DNA from: Miscanthus floridulus | Taxonomy: Eukaryota; Streptophyta; Magnoliopsida; Poales; Poaceae | NCBI RefSeq assembly: GCF_019320115.1 | Contig: NC_089589.1 | Location: 18,539,641 to 18,603,640, forward strand | DNA: 64,000 bases | Direction: 5' to 3' | In this document: positions 1 through 10,902 of the stretch, one piece after another | How positions within the stretch are numbered: the stretch's first letter is position 1 | Layout of the letters: each line of letters starts with the position of its first letter | Translations under genes and position numbers: made by a program | The notes under the pieces: model-generated | Seen by the model: only the letters and a program-made list of their open reading frames with translations | Databases searched by the model: none | What the model was told of the DNA's origin: nothing

Positions 1-308
1 ACCAAATAGGGCCATAGGCATGTGTACAAACACGTTGTACGCAGCCTGTAGACTAAGCAATCTGAACACATGAAGGCAGAATAAGAGATGGGGAAATCAG
101 GACAGAGAGCAAACCTTTGGCATCGACAAAACTGCAGGCCTAATTGGTCGACCTTGACGTGGGTGTCCAGGGATAGCGCTACCTTTGAACTCACCGGTGA
201 CGACGACAGGGGCGCCCGCGATGGCGAGGACATCGCAAGGCTCTGGCAAAGGCAGGCAGCCACAGGAGGAAGAAGGATGGAACTCACCTTGGCCGGTGCC
301 GTGGCCTC
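1..308 (-). other. Left part of an unassigned host-like gene interrupted by the CACTA insertion
   Basis: Read on the minus strand, 288-308 ends in a good splice donor (CAAG then GTGAGT). It joins across the CACTA target site to 13469-13520 on the right flank, giving an open stretch that reads APMVKADEATAPAK. The rest of 1-287 looks like intron with no further exon I can defend. I do not recognise the protein. The same exon end recurs, diverged, at about 15450-15478 on the plus strand, so a duplicated host sequence is likely. The exon call rests only on the splice site and that similarity. Confidence 0.3.
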
Positions 309-334
309 CACTAGTACAGAAACGAGCTGTACTC

Positions 335-530
335 CCGGTTGGGAAACCCCCTTCAGTCCCGGTTTCCCAACCGGGAGCACGAATGCGGGACTAAAGGGCC
401 CCTCCTTTAGTCCCGGTTTCTCGCCCGAGACTAAAGGTCCACCTTTAGTCCCAGTTGGTAATACCAACCGGGGCTAAAGAGGCCTCCCGGCCTGGCCACG
501 TGGGCCGGTCCTTTAGTCCCGGTTGGTAAA
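335..530. repeat. Left subterminal repeat array of the large CACTA element
   Basis: Direct and inverted copies of the unit TTTAGTCCCGGTTGG and its complement CCAACCGGGACTAAA are packed next to the left terminus. In CACTA elements such arrays are the binding sites for TnpA-type proteins. The array at 13140-13440 is its counterpart at the right end. Confidence 0.85.
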
Positions 531-809
531 TGTTTTCTTTTTTTTCTTTTTTTTGTTTCTATTTTCAATTGATGATTCGTTTTGGTTTTCGAATAGGTTT
601 TTGAATACGCATTCTACGCTGCTAATAATATACGTATTCTACACGCTTATAATGTTCGAACATTTTGTACAATCTAAAGTATGAAACTAACGTATATATT
701 ACATGCATATACATATATTGTATGTTATTTTATGTACATATAATATGTATATATATATTACAAATAAAGCTTGTATTGTATATTCTATCATATCCTTGGG
801 ATAACAAAT

Positions 810-1597
810 TCACTCTATGTGGTTTGGCTTACATGTTTCGTTCACGTCATTGTAGAACTCGCCGGCGGAGTTTAAGACCTGGTCATTAAGAAATCCTGCT
901 ATGATCTCTTGAATTGCTTTTAGTTGGTCACGTCGTATGACTTTTTCCTTCAACCATAGTGTCTTCAATAAAAGTTAAAGGAAAAGTATTAATATATATA
1001 TGTATTGGTCACGTGATTACTTATATATATGAGCAATAAAAGAAATTGTGAATATATGAATATATTTATATAACGTACTTTGAGGATCTCTTCAGGAGTT
1101 CTTTTTACGTACGCCATGATGAACTCGCAAACATAGTATCTACAGTAGTTGTTCCCCTGTTCTTGCCTCAGAACCCACTTTTACGAGAAAAAAGATCCGG
1201 TGAATTGAAAGCATGCATGGTGCTAATTGAATTATATATATATATATATATATATAAATGTAGCTAGTACTTACTTTGTGTGCGATTACATCTAGTGGCG
1301 CTTTGCAATATTTCATGTGGTGTTCCTCAATGAAACTTTTTCAAACAATGCGCCCAATAAAATAAAAAATTAATTTGACCTTTAATAATTGTTGCTGTTA
1401 AGAGATCAGGGTATATATAGTTGCTGGAGAGACCAAATTACCCTTGGATAATATTTATCATGTCTTGGTACTCTGTTTGCTCTTTTCTTAACGAGTCTAA
1501 GATGCTCAAACGACTATTGGCCATATCGATGACCATCAATATCCAGTGATTGCTGCATATGTTTTTATACACAAATATGATCGACATTAACTAGAGT

Positions 1598-1661
<64 letters not shown>

Positions 1662-4600
1662 GAGATAGCTTAGCTAGTAAGCAAATAATTGAACAAATGT
1701 CCATATGATCGACATTAATTATTTAACACTCACTTGAAGTTGTAGGGGAAGAGTATGTCCTTATTTTGTTGGTTCACTAAGAACCTCATGAGATTTTTCT
1801 TGAGTTTAGCTTTCCATTGAGGCGGGGGATTAGGGTGTTTGAATACGACATTTGGATCAACGAAACTAACATCATTATCCTTTCTCTTTCTGAGTTCTGT
1901 CATCTCATATCTGCATATATAAAAATATAGTGTGAGGATATATAATTTATATATATACATGTAGCTTTATATATATACACTTTAATAGTAGAAAATAATC
2001 ACACTTACAGACAATAGCAGCTAATGAGACTTTTGTCGAGAGAGTCCAGGTGGCATAGTTGGTGTAATTCTAAAAACTCGACATATATAACATCATCGCC
2101 ACGGAAGTAATGTTGGTTTCTAACTCCGACAGAAACAAAGTTCTCTCCCCGTTCACACGCCGCCATGTACCACTTGTTTAGCAGGTACATTTGCATACCC
2201 AGTTCACCTAAGGCCTCAGGGTTGTATAGACACTTTCCATGTTCAAATTTCTTCCAAGGACCACTTTCGGAGCAGATGGTCCTTCAGCGAGCACTTGGGC
2301 AAGGTCCAAACCGGTATCCTTGTAAAACCAAGCCAGGTCCTCAAAATCGACGTCCAGTAAGTCTAAGTTTGAACCATATTCATTACGAATGACAAGAGGG
2401 GGGACTGATTGTTGCGATTGTTGTCCGAGTTGTGCAACACCTTTCCCTGCTCTAGTCCTTTTCTGCGCCGCCTCAAATGACTTGGTGAGAGAGCGGTCGT
2501 AGTCTGATTTTGGTAGGGTCTTTTGAGATTCCCGCTTTTTCTGGTCCACCTTCTTTCTTAGAAGATCTGGAGGTAGGTAGAAGTATGGTTTCTCGGGGTT
2601 CTCCCTCGCTTCTCGTTGCTTTCTTACTTTTTTGAAGAAACTGCTCACATCTTTTTGTACTGCAGCATTTAATTCCTTTTCACTTTTCTCGTAAGATAGT
2701 TTTTGGGGAATAACTGGATTAGAGGAGGCTTTCTTCTTTGCCGGCTGGTGGGCCAACGGCTTCGTTTGTGGGGTGGACCTCTTAGGAGCTGGCTGCTTCT
2801 TGGTCATGAAGGGAGGCGGCACAACCGTTGGAGACCTCCTTGGAGGTGTTGGAGACCTCCTTGGAGGTGGCGGCGGTGGCAGCGTTGCATAATCATTGCC
2901 CGGAGCACTATGATGATCTGGAGATTGAATAATTGGGCTTAGGTTGGCGGAGGCCCTGCTGTGTGAGTACAAAAAAGAATAATTAGGTATAAGAAATTGT
3001 TATTATTAATCATGCATGTCAATAGAAAATTAGTGAAAAATTTGTTTAGTTCACTTTTGTCCGCACCTATTGTCTGGCAGTTGAGGAAGCGGCGGTGGAC
3101 TAGAGACTACAGGAATAATGATGTAGCGCTTGCGCCATAGTATGAATGTCTTCTCTGCTTCTCCTAGAGTCTTCTCCCCATCACCTCCTGGAATGTCAAG
3201 AGCCAGATCACTAAAACCTTTGTTAACTCTATCCACTGAGATTTTAACATATCTAGGTGGTATTATTGCCCCATGAATTCTTGGTGTCTTGGTAGGATCT
3301 GGAGGAGAAAAAACACCGAGAGCCACCATGATTGTGGCATTCTCTTTTGGAATATGTAGCTCACATGATGTAAATAGTGCGGTGATGTCATCCATGGGGA
3401 AATGTAGGATTGCGTCATCTTGATTTGGCAACTCCGTGGAAGCGCAGCTGCTTTTCAACTGATCAGGGGGGCTAATATTAATGTTGATTCCTGGATCTGA
3501 TGCCTGCCTTTGGGCACTCATTGCTATTTGCACTTGCTTTATGAGTTCGTCCTGCATTCTAGCTTGCATGTCTTTTTCGCGCTCCTATGCTTGAAACAAC
3601 GCCTTCCGTGACTCACGAACATATTCCTCCAACCTGCTGATCCACGCTGCTTCCTTATCCTTCCTTCTCTGCCGGCTTCTGTAGGTATCTCTATCGTTAG
3701 GGAAGCCATGCTCCCAAGAAATATTCCATCCTAAACCTCTCGTTCAGCCACTGTGTTCAGCAGTCCCGATGGCATACGTCAGTTCATCCTTCTCTCTATT
3801 GGACCTGAACGCACCAATAGCTTTAGCTTGTAGAGCATAAGAAAATCTTTGTGTTGCTCTTTCGAGTTTTGGGCCATGAACCAGCTTTCCGGTCTCTAGG
3901 TCCAGTCTTCCCCCATGGGCGGAAAACCAACTCTTCGCGCATTTGGGCCAATTGAGTGATTCTGGTGTGATACCCTTGGCAAGAATGTCCGCGTCTATTT
4001 TTTTCCCACTTGGGAATGGCAGTCGCGTAGCCACCTAATCCCATGCCATGGTGGTATACCTTATGTCGGGCGTTCTCTTGGTTCCTTCTCACCCGTTCCT
4101 CACCCTCTTCCGATGTCTTATACTGTACAAAATCATTCCAGTAGGGCCTCAACTTCGCGAGTGGGCCCCTAGTATTGAAATTGGACGTTAGGTTCTTCTT
4201 GATGTATTTCATCATTGTTCATATCATCATAATCATCCGCTTGCAACGTGAAATGTTGAAGGATATCATCCCAAATTAAATTCTTATCAAGATTAGAGAC
4301 AAAAGTAACATGAGGCTCGTTGATCTTTTGCTTCCATTCACGGGCACTGATCGGAAGTATGTCCCTTACAAGGCACCCACAGTGTTGCACGAATTTCCTT
4401 GCATGTGGACCAAGTGGTTCGCCTATCTCGATATTGAATTCCGATATTATGTAGCGCCCCTCCAATGGCTTTTTTGGGCCTCGAATATTTTTGCTTTTCG
4501 CCGTTGTGGTCATCGATCCAGAGGGCTACGTATAAAAAAAGAATAAATAAATATCATGTGTACACATAATAGATGATAGATATTCAAATATATATATATA

Positions 4601-4797
4601 TATATATATATAATATTCAAATATATATAAATATATATACCTCACTAGTATTTTCTTGCACAATATTTTCTTGGTTATCTTCAAGAGCCAGGTATTGACT
4701 CCGGTCATCTACATCCTGCTGGTCACCATCGGCAAATTGAGTGTCGGTGTTGATAATATCCATCATTTCTTCATCCATGTTGTCTCTCGGGGCAGCC
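810..4797 (-). pseudogene. TnpA-like (Tnp1/En/Spm) protein fused to a C-terminal Ulp1-type C48 protease domain
   Basis: This is a multi-exon gene read downward from an ATG at 4797. Recognisable blocks are an acidic N-terminus (DEEMMDIINTDTQFADGDQ, 4797-4640), a TnpA-like region (4513-3744, including HGMGLGGYATAIPKWEK), a Tnp1/En/Spm block (3569-3051, including DIPGGDGEKTLGEAEKTF) and a proline/lysine-rich linker (2972-2208). Small C-terminal exons follow: NHWILMVIDMANSRL near 1545-1440, a segment ending APLDVIAHK near 1276, EQGNNYCRYYVCEFIMAYVK near 1170-1090, and a tail ending at a stop at 810-812. The HW..D and Q..C pattern is that of Ulp1-family proteases; the family usually has Gly after the catalytic Cys, and Arg stands there here. 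Frames jump near 4030-4215, so the gene is probably broken. In CACTA elements TnpA binds the subterminal repeats; the role of the protease domain is not established. Confidence 0.8.
1599..1659. repeat. (TA)n microsatellite
   Basis: About 30 uninterrupted TA dinucleotides lie inside an intron of the TnpA-Ulp1 gene. A shorter run is at 1235-1256 and another at 4586-4612. Confidence 0.95.
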
Positions 4798-4970
4798 ATC
4801 TAGCTTTTACACCACTAGATATATCTATAAAAAATAAAAACTATATCTATAAAATGGACTCCTGCAGGACGTGCCACCTCGAGGATAGTAACATTTGTAG
4901 ATGACATTTGTAGGTCTAACGTTATCAAATATCCATCAAATTCTAGCTCAAAAACATGTTTAAATAAATA

Positions 4971-5753
4971 ACCATCCGTACTAGTTGACCTTGCTTACAT
5001 GATCATCTCGGCGAGCATTTCTCCACCGGACGGCACCGTACTTGGCCACGGAAGAGCTCCAATTCTATGAGGAAGGGAACACGGTCTTCCACGACCGTTG
5101 CCGCTCTCCCTCGTAGAATCAAAGCTCCTCCTTGACGTCCGTTACCACTCGGCAGAGAACATGCTAGCCGAGATGAACACGGTCCACAAGTTCAACTAGT
5201 ACGGATTTTCTACAATTTTCTAACTATTTTCTAATTTTTTCATTTCATGGAAAAATTAATTCTAAAAAATAAAAGGCATGATTTCTAAGTGACCTGCTCG
5301 ACATCGGCGAGCTCACGGGCGGCGGCGTCCGCTTACCATCCGTACTAGTTGACCTTGCTTACATGATCATCTCGGCGAGCATTTCTTCACCGGACGGCAC
5401 CGTACTTGGCCACGGAAGAGCTCTGATTCTACGAGGAAGGGAACACGGTCTTCCACAACCGTTGCCGCTCTCCCTCGTAGAATCAAAGCTCCTCCTTGAC
5501 GTCCGTTACCGCTCGGCAGAGAACATGCTAGCCAAGATGAACACGGTCCTCAAGTTCAACTAGTACGGATTTTCTACAATTTTCTAACAATTTTCTAAGT
5601 TTTTCATTTCATGGAAAAATTAATTCTAAAAAATAAAAGGCATGATTTCTAAGTATTTCATTTCATGGAAAAATTAATTCTAAGTGACCTGCTCGACATC
5701 GGTGAGCTCGCGGGCGTTTCATGGAAAAATTAATTCTAAGTGACCAACTCGAC
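4971..5753. repeat. 364-bp tandem duplication with a partial third copy
   Basis: The unit starting ACCATCCGTACTAGTTGACC at 4971 recurs at 5335 with few differences. It carries the same short open stretch and the same AT-rich tail, and a partial tail copy follows at 5640-5753. It lies upstream of the TnpA-Ulp1 start and contains no gene I recognise. It may be promoter or spacer sequence of the CACTA element. Confidence 0.85.
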
Positions 5754-5989
5754 AAAATTGAGAAAAAACACACGCTCTCATGACCTCACACATCTTCTAA
5801 GATCACGTAAGCCGCCGCTTGTCGATCCGATCCGACCGGGTTTCACCAGCGTTGAGCGTCGTTTAGGTTGCCTTGTTTGATGGTTCATTCATGATTCATG
5901 CTACTGACAGGCGCATACAATAGCACATACAAGAGATCAAATGAGCCCTAGTCGTCGTCTTCCAAACACAGACCCAATTGATGTCAAGC

Positions 5990-6470
5990 CGCAAGAAATC
6001 AAAACGAGCAAAATACAGACCCAATTGATGGCTCCGGGGCTCCTCGTCCTCGGCGGTGTGTCGGCTCGGGCGGCTCCTCCGCTGCGGCGTCGCTCGGGCC
6101 AGGGACGCTTAGCACGGAGAAGGCTCGGGCGCGCTTTGGTGAGGCAGAGCGGGGAAGGCTCCGGGGCTCCTTGTTCTCGAACGTGCGGCAGCATGGGGAA
6201 GGCTCAGGCGCGCTCCGGCAAGGACGAGCTGCGGCAACGATGGACGAGGTTGAGCGAGGCATGCGCTGGCCGACCAGAGAAGAAGCGCGCGTGCGCGTGG
6301 GGCTGGTGACAGCGTGCGTGCGTGATGAGGCGAGGCTAGGGTGGTCGCCTGGGGGCAGCAGCGCTGCTGGATCGGATCGATCTGGTGGAGAAGATGAGGC
6401 GACGGCGTGGCGGAGATAGAGAGGAAGAGAACTAGAGAAGGGAGAAGGGCGTGGTTTATAAAGGGGGACC
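5990..6470. other. GC-rich spacer between the TnpA-Ulp1 and TNP2 genes
   Basis: This is a GC-rich stretch of short degenerate repeats (GGCTCCGGGGCTCCT and GGGGAAGGCTC recur), followed by GGTTTATAAAGGGG at about 6453. It borders an internal copy of the subterminal array. Open frames here disagree between strands and look like composition artefacts. It resembles the GC-rich leader found just inside the ends of the other CACTA elements in this window. Confidence 0.4.
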
Positions 6471-6835
6471 TGTTGTCCCGGGTGATGGTTAGAACCGGGA
6501 CTAAAGGTTCTTTAGTCCTGGGTGATGGTTAGAACCGGGACCAGTGGCGAAGCTGACCGAATGAATCGCCGGGGTCTTCAATATTATAAGCTGGGGTCAT
6601 TAATGTTTACTTGCAGTGCAGAACAGTGACATTCTATTGCATTTGCCAAAATTCATTGGGGTCTACCGACCCCCATAAAAGGGCCTAGCTCCGCCCCTGA
6701 CTGGGACTAAAGGTCTGACCTTTAGTCCCGGGTCTACCCACGGCCCGGGAGTAAAGGGGATTTTGGCGGGCCGCGAAAACATCGCCCATCTTTACTCCCG
6801 GGTGGTTGATCCACCCGGGAGTAAAGGCGGGCCGC
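6465..6835. repeat. Internal subterminal-type repeat array, split by a MITE
   Basis: GGGACTAAAGGT-type units and inverted CCCGGGAGTAAAG units occur in the middle of the element rather than at its ends. The array is split by the hAT MITE at 6542-6699. No CACTA terminus is visible beside it. It may be the fossil end of a second CACTA element merged into this one. Confidence 0.7.
6542..6699. mobile_element. hAT-type MITE, 158 bp
   Basis: The ends CAGTGGCGAAGCT and AGCTCCGCCCCTG are imperfect inverted repeats. The flanking 8-bp sequences ACCGGGAC (6534-6541) and ACTGGGAC (6700-6707) differ at one base, matching the 8-bp TSD of hAT elements. It is inserted in a subterminal-type repeat of the CACTA element. 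Confidence 0.8.
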
Positions 6836-7320
6836 AGTTTGCCTTCCTGCTAGTTTCAAGCTCCATTTGGTTTTTTATATATTTCTTTCTATAAAATGCT
6901 AAAGTCTTGTTAATTGCACAGTAAATTAAATACAAGGCATAAAATTGTTTTAAAAGAATATGGATTTACTTTTGCTTTATTGCACATAGGAAAATTGTGT
7001 GACCTAAAGTTTTTTGTTTTTTCTTATAAGTATTGAAACATAATGTCATTAATATTTACTATTTTGTTAATGCAAAAATGTAGTGTTTAATTTAAATCAT
7101 TAAAACTTTTGTTTTCGATTGGAAATTTGTTTTCACATCATTTTAACGTAAATCTTTTCATTTTTTCATCACTCATTGTCCAAAATCGATATGGAAATCC
7201 CACCACCAAACACAAATTTAATCTGAACATAGAAAAAAAGGAAACACCTAATAAACATCTCTAAATTCACAATTATTATATAATACCTCTAATACACACT
7301 ATTAAACATCACTATATATA

Positions 7321-10300
7321 TCAAGCGGGCACGGTAGTGAACTTCTTCTTAACGTATACCCCTTGGTTATGATCGTGCCGTAACCATAGAGTGTCCTCAT
7401 CATTTAGCTGGATGCTTGGGTCTTTGTTCACTGTGAAGGGTCGAATTCGGTCATCCTTTTCATAATCTTCTGATATGTCTGACTTGTCTTCAATTCCGAT
7501 GATGTTTCTTTTCCCTGAAAGAACTATGTGGCGCTTTGGCTCATTGATTGGGTCGTTGTTGTTTTTCTCTCTTCGGTTTTGTAGACATGTCCTTGATATA
7601 GAACACCTGATTCACATCCTTGGCAAGGACGAATGGTTCGTCTTTATACCCAATATTGTTGAGGTCCACGGTTGTCGTTCCATACTGGTTGTCGACTGCT
7701 ACCCCGCCTCCAGTCGCCTTTACCCATTGGCACTTGAACAAAGGTACCTTAAAAGTAGGTGCATAGTTTAGTACCCATATCTCCTCTATGCGGCCATAAT
7801 ATGTTTGCTTATTTCCATTAGGGTTGGTGGCATCTATGCGGACACCACTGTTTTGGTTGGTGCTCCTTTTATCTTGGGCTACTGTGTAAAATGTATTCCC
7901 ATTTATCTCGTACCCTTTGTATGTGAGGATATGCCATGATGGCTGCCTAGCCAACAAATACAGTTGCTCATCAATACTCTCATCACCCTGACATTATTTT
8001 CGAAACCAGTCGCTGAAGGTTTCCATGTGCTGATGCGTAATCCAAGCTTCAGACTTCCCTGGAAACTCGGATCGGGGCAACTCTTTATGTGTCTCGATAT
8101 ACGGATCCACCAAGGAGGAGTTTTGCAGAACTGTGTAGTGTGCTTTATTAAAATAATTGTCCTGTGTACCAATATATGTTTTCTTCCCTAGTGTCCCCTT
8201 TCCACTTAGTCTCCCCTCGTGTCGCGATTTAGGAACACCAATCGGGTCAAGGTTGGGAATAAACTCAACACAAAACTCAATGACATCCTCTGTTCCATAG
8301 CCCTTGGCGATGCTTCCTTCTGGCCGAGCATGGTTGTGAACATATTTCTTTAGGACTCCCATGAACCTCTCAAATGGGAACATGTTGTGCAGGAACACAG
8401 GACCGAGAATGCTAATCTCCTTGACCAGGTGAGCTAGGAGGTGTGTCATGTTATTAAAGAAGGAACGAGGGAACACCAACTCAAAGCTGACAAGACATTG
8501 AACCACATCATTCTGTAGTTTAGCTAGATCCATTGGATCGATTGCCTTCTGAGAAATTGCATTGAGGAATGCACATAGCTTCACGGTGGCTAGACGTACA
8601 TTTGGAGGTAGAATTCCTCTTAATGCAATTGGAAGCAATTGCGTCATGAGCACGTGGCAGTCATGGGACTTTAAGTTTAGGAATTTCTTCTCTGGCACAT
8701 TTATTATACCCTTTATATTCGAGGAGAATCCAGATGGTACCTTGATGCTTGCTAGGCATTCAAACATGCTTTCCATCTCTTCTTTGCTAAGAGTGTAGCT
8801 GGCAAGACTTAAGTAATGACATCCATCATCTGTCTTCTCTGGATGCAGGTTGTCTCATTCTTTCAAACACCACAGGTCCTGTTGTGCTTTAAGTATGTCC
8901 TTAGGCTTCCCATACACACCCATGAAGCCTAGCAGGTTCACACAAAGATTCTTCGTCAGGTGCATCACGTCGATCGCGCTCGGACCTCTAGGACTTGCCA
9001 ATAGGGTAGCTCCCAAAATATTGACTTCTTCTTCCACATGGGTGTGTGACCGTCGATGTCGTTCGGAACAGGTTCGCTGCCATGTGCCTTTCCAAATACT
9101 ACTTTCACATCCTTGACCATATTGAGTACATTCTCACCAGTTCGGTTGCCCGGCTTGGTCTGGTGGTCTACCTTACCTTTAAAATGCTTGCCTTTCTTTC
9201 TTAGGGGGTGATTCACAGGAAGAAATCGACGATGGCCAAGGTACATGACCTTTCGACATTTTTTCAAGAATATACCTTTAATGTCATCGAAACAGTGCGT
9301 GCATGCATTATATCCCTTGTTTGATTGTCCTGAAAGATTACTTAGAGCAGGCCAATCATTGATTGTTACGAACAACAATGCTCGCAGGTCAAAGTGCTCT
9401 TGTTTGTGCTCATCCCACACACGTACACCTGGTCTGTTCCACAAAAGTAGAAGTTCTTCAACTAGTGGCCTCAGGTACACATCGATGTCGTTGCCAGGTT
9501 GCCTTAGGCCTTGGATGAGCACTGGCATCATAATAAACTTACGCTTCATGCATAACCAGGGAGGAATGTTGTAGATACATAGAGTAACAGGCCAAGTGCT
9601 TTGACTACTACTCTGCTCCCCAAAAGGATTCATACCATCCATACTTAAAGCAAACCTTAAGTTTCTTGTGTCATTTGCAAACTCCAGAAATTCTCTATCG
9701 ATTGCTCTCCACTGGGACCCATCAGTAGGGTGTCTCAACATATTGTCTACCTTACGGTCTTCTTTGTGCCATCGCAACAACTTTGCATGGTCTTTGTTTC
9801 TGAATAGACGTTTCAAGCGTGGTATTGTAGGAGCATACCACATAATCTTGGCAGGGATTTTCTTCGTGGGACGTTTGCCCTCAACATCACCAGGGTCATC
9901 TCGCCTGATGTTATACCGCGATACATGACATACCGGGCATGCATCTAACTTCTCATACTCCTCGCCACGGTAGAGGATGCAGTCATTAGGACATGCATGT
10001 ATCTGTTGGATTTCTAATCCCAAAGGGCAGACTACCTGTTTTGCTTCGTACATAGTGGTGAGCAATTCGTTATCCTTCGGAAGCATCTTCTTTTGGATTT
10101 TCAGTAACTCCCCAAATCCCTTGTCAGATACACCATTCTTTGCCTTCCATTGTAGCAATTCTAGTGTGGTACCCAACTTTTTATGCCCCTCATCACAAGT
10201 TGGGTATAGCAATTTCTTGTCATCCTCTAGCATGCTCTTGAACTTGATCTTCTCCTTTTCACTTTCGCATTCTCTTTGTGCGTCATGAATGGCCTGACCA

Positions 10301-10674
10301 AGATCATCAGCGGGCTCATCTTCTGCCCCTACCTCTTCTTCAGCTTCCCCCATTGCAGTATCATTGAAGGCACCATATTCAACAATAATGTCATCATCAT
10401 CCCATTGTTCTTCTTCACCTTCTTCCATTACAACCCCAGTTTCTCCGTGCTTCGTCCAACAAATATAGTTTGGCATGAAACCCGACTTCAACAAGTGTGA
10501 ATGAAGACTCCTTGAGCTAGCATATTCCTTCAAATTCTTACATATGGCATATGGGCAGTACATGAAACCATCGCGTTTGTTTGCCTCGGCCACACGTAAG
10601 AAAGAATGCACGCCCTCAATGAACTCTTGGGAGCGGCGATCAACATTGTACATCCAATGCCGGGTCATCTGCAT
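7321..10674 (-). pseudogene. TNP2 (TnpD-type) CACTA transposase, decayed
   Basis: The start at 10674 gives MQMTRHWMYNVDRRSQEFIE, the transposase-associated N-terminal domain. It is followed by an acidic region and the TNP2 core (LSMDGMNPFGEQSSSQSTWP, about 9600) and then the C-terminal blocks (GPVFLHNMFPFERFMGVLKK about 8390; KVPLFKCQWVKATGGGVAVD about 7700). The end reads KKKFTTVPA before a stop at 7321-7323. The frame is broken by an indel near 9000, an in-frame TGA near 8856 where relatives have Arg (CGA), a TAA near 7994 where relatives have Gln (CAA), and a one-base shift near 7545. TNP2 is the catalytic transposase of CACTA elements. The order of blocks is complete, so this is a recently disabled full-length copy. 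Confidence 0.9.
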
Positions 10675-10902
10675 TATATGACATACATACCATATTAAAA
10701 CCTAGAACATAATTAGTTAATTATACGACATGCATGCCACCACACAAGGTATTAATTTATGAAAGTCTCGCTATAGTGTAGACAATCCCAACTACCACTA
10801 AAAAACTAAAGCTAAAATGCACTTCAGCATCATAAGGATTTCGCGACCAATCCCAACTAAAACAGACAGATCATGCGTTTGTTCACAATCTATGGGCTTC
10901 TT

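Noticed and set aside
6171..6419. 82-residue plus-strand frame in the CACTA spacer
   Set aside because: Low-complexity GC-rich sequence with competing frames on the other strand.
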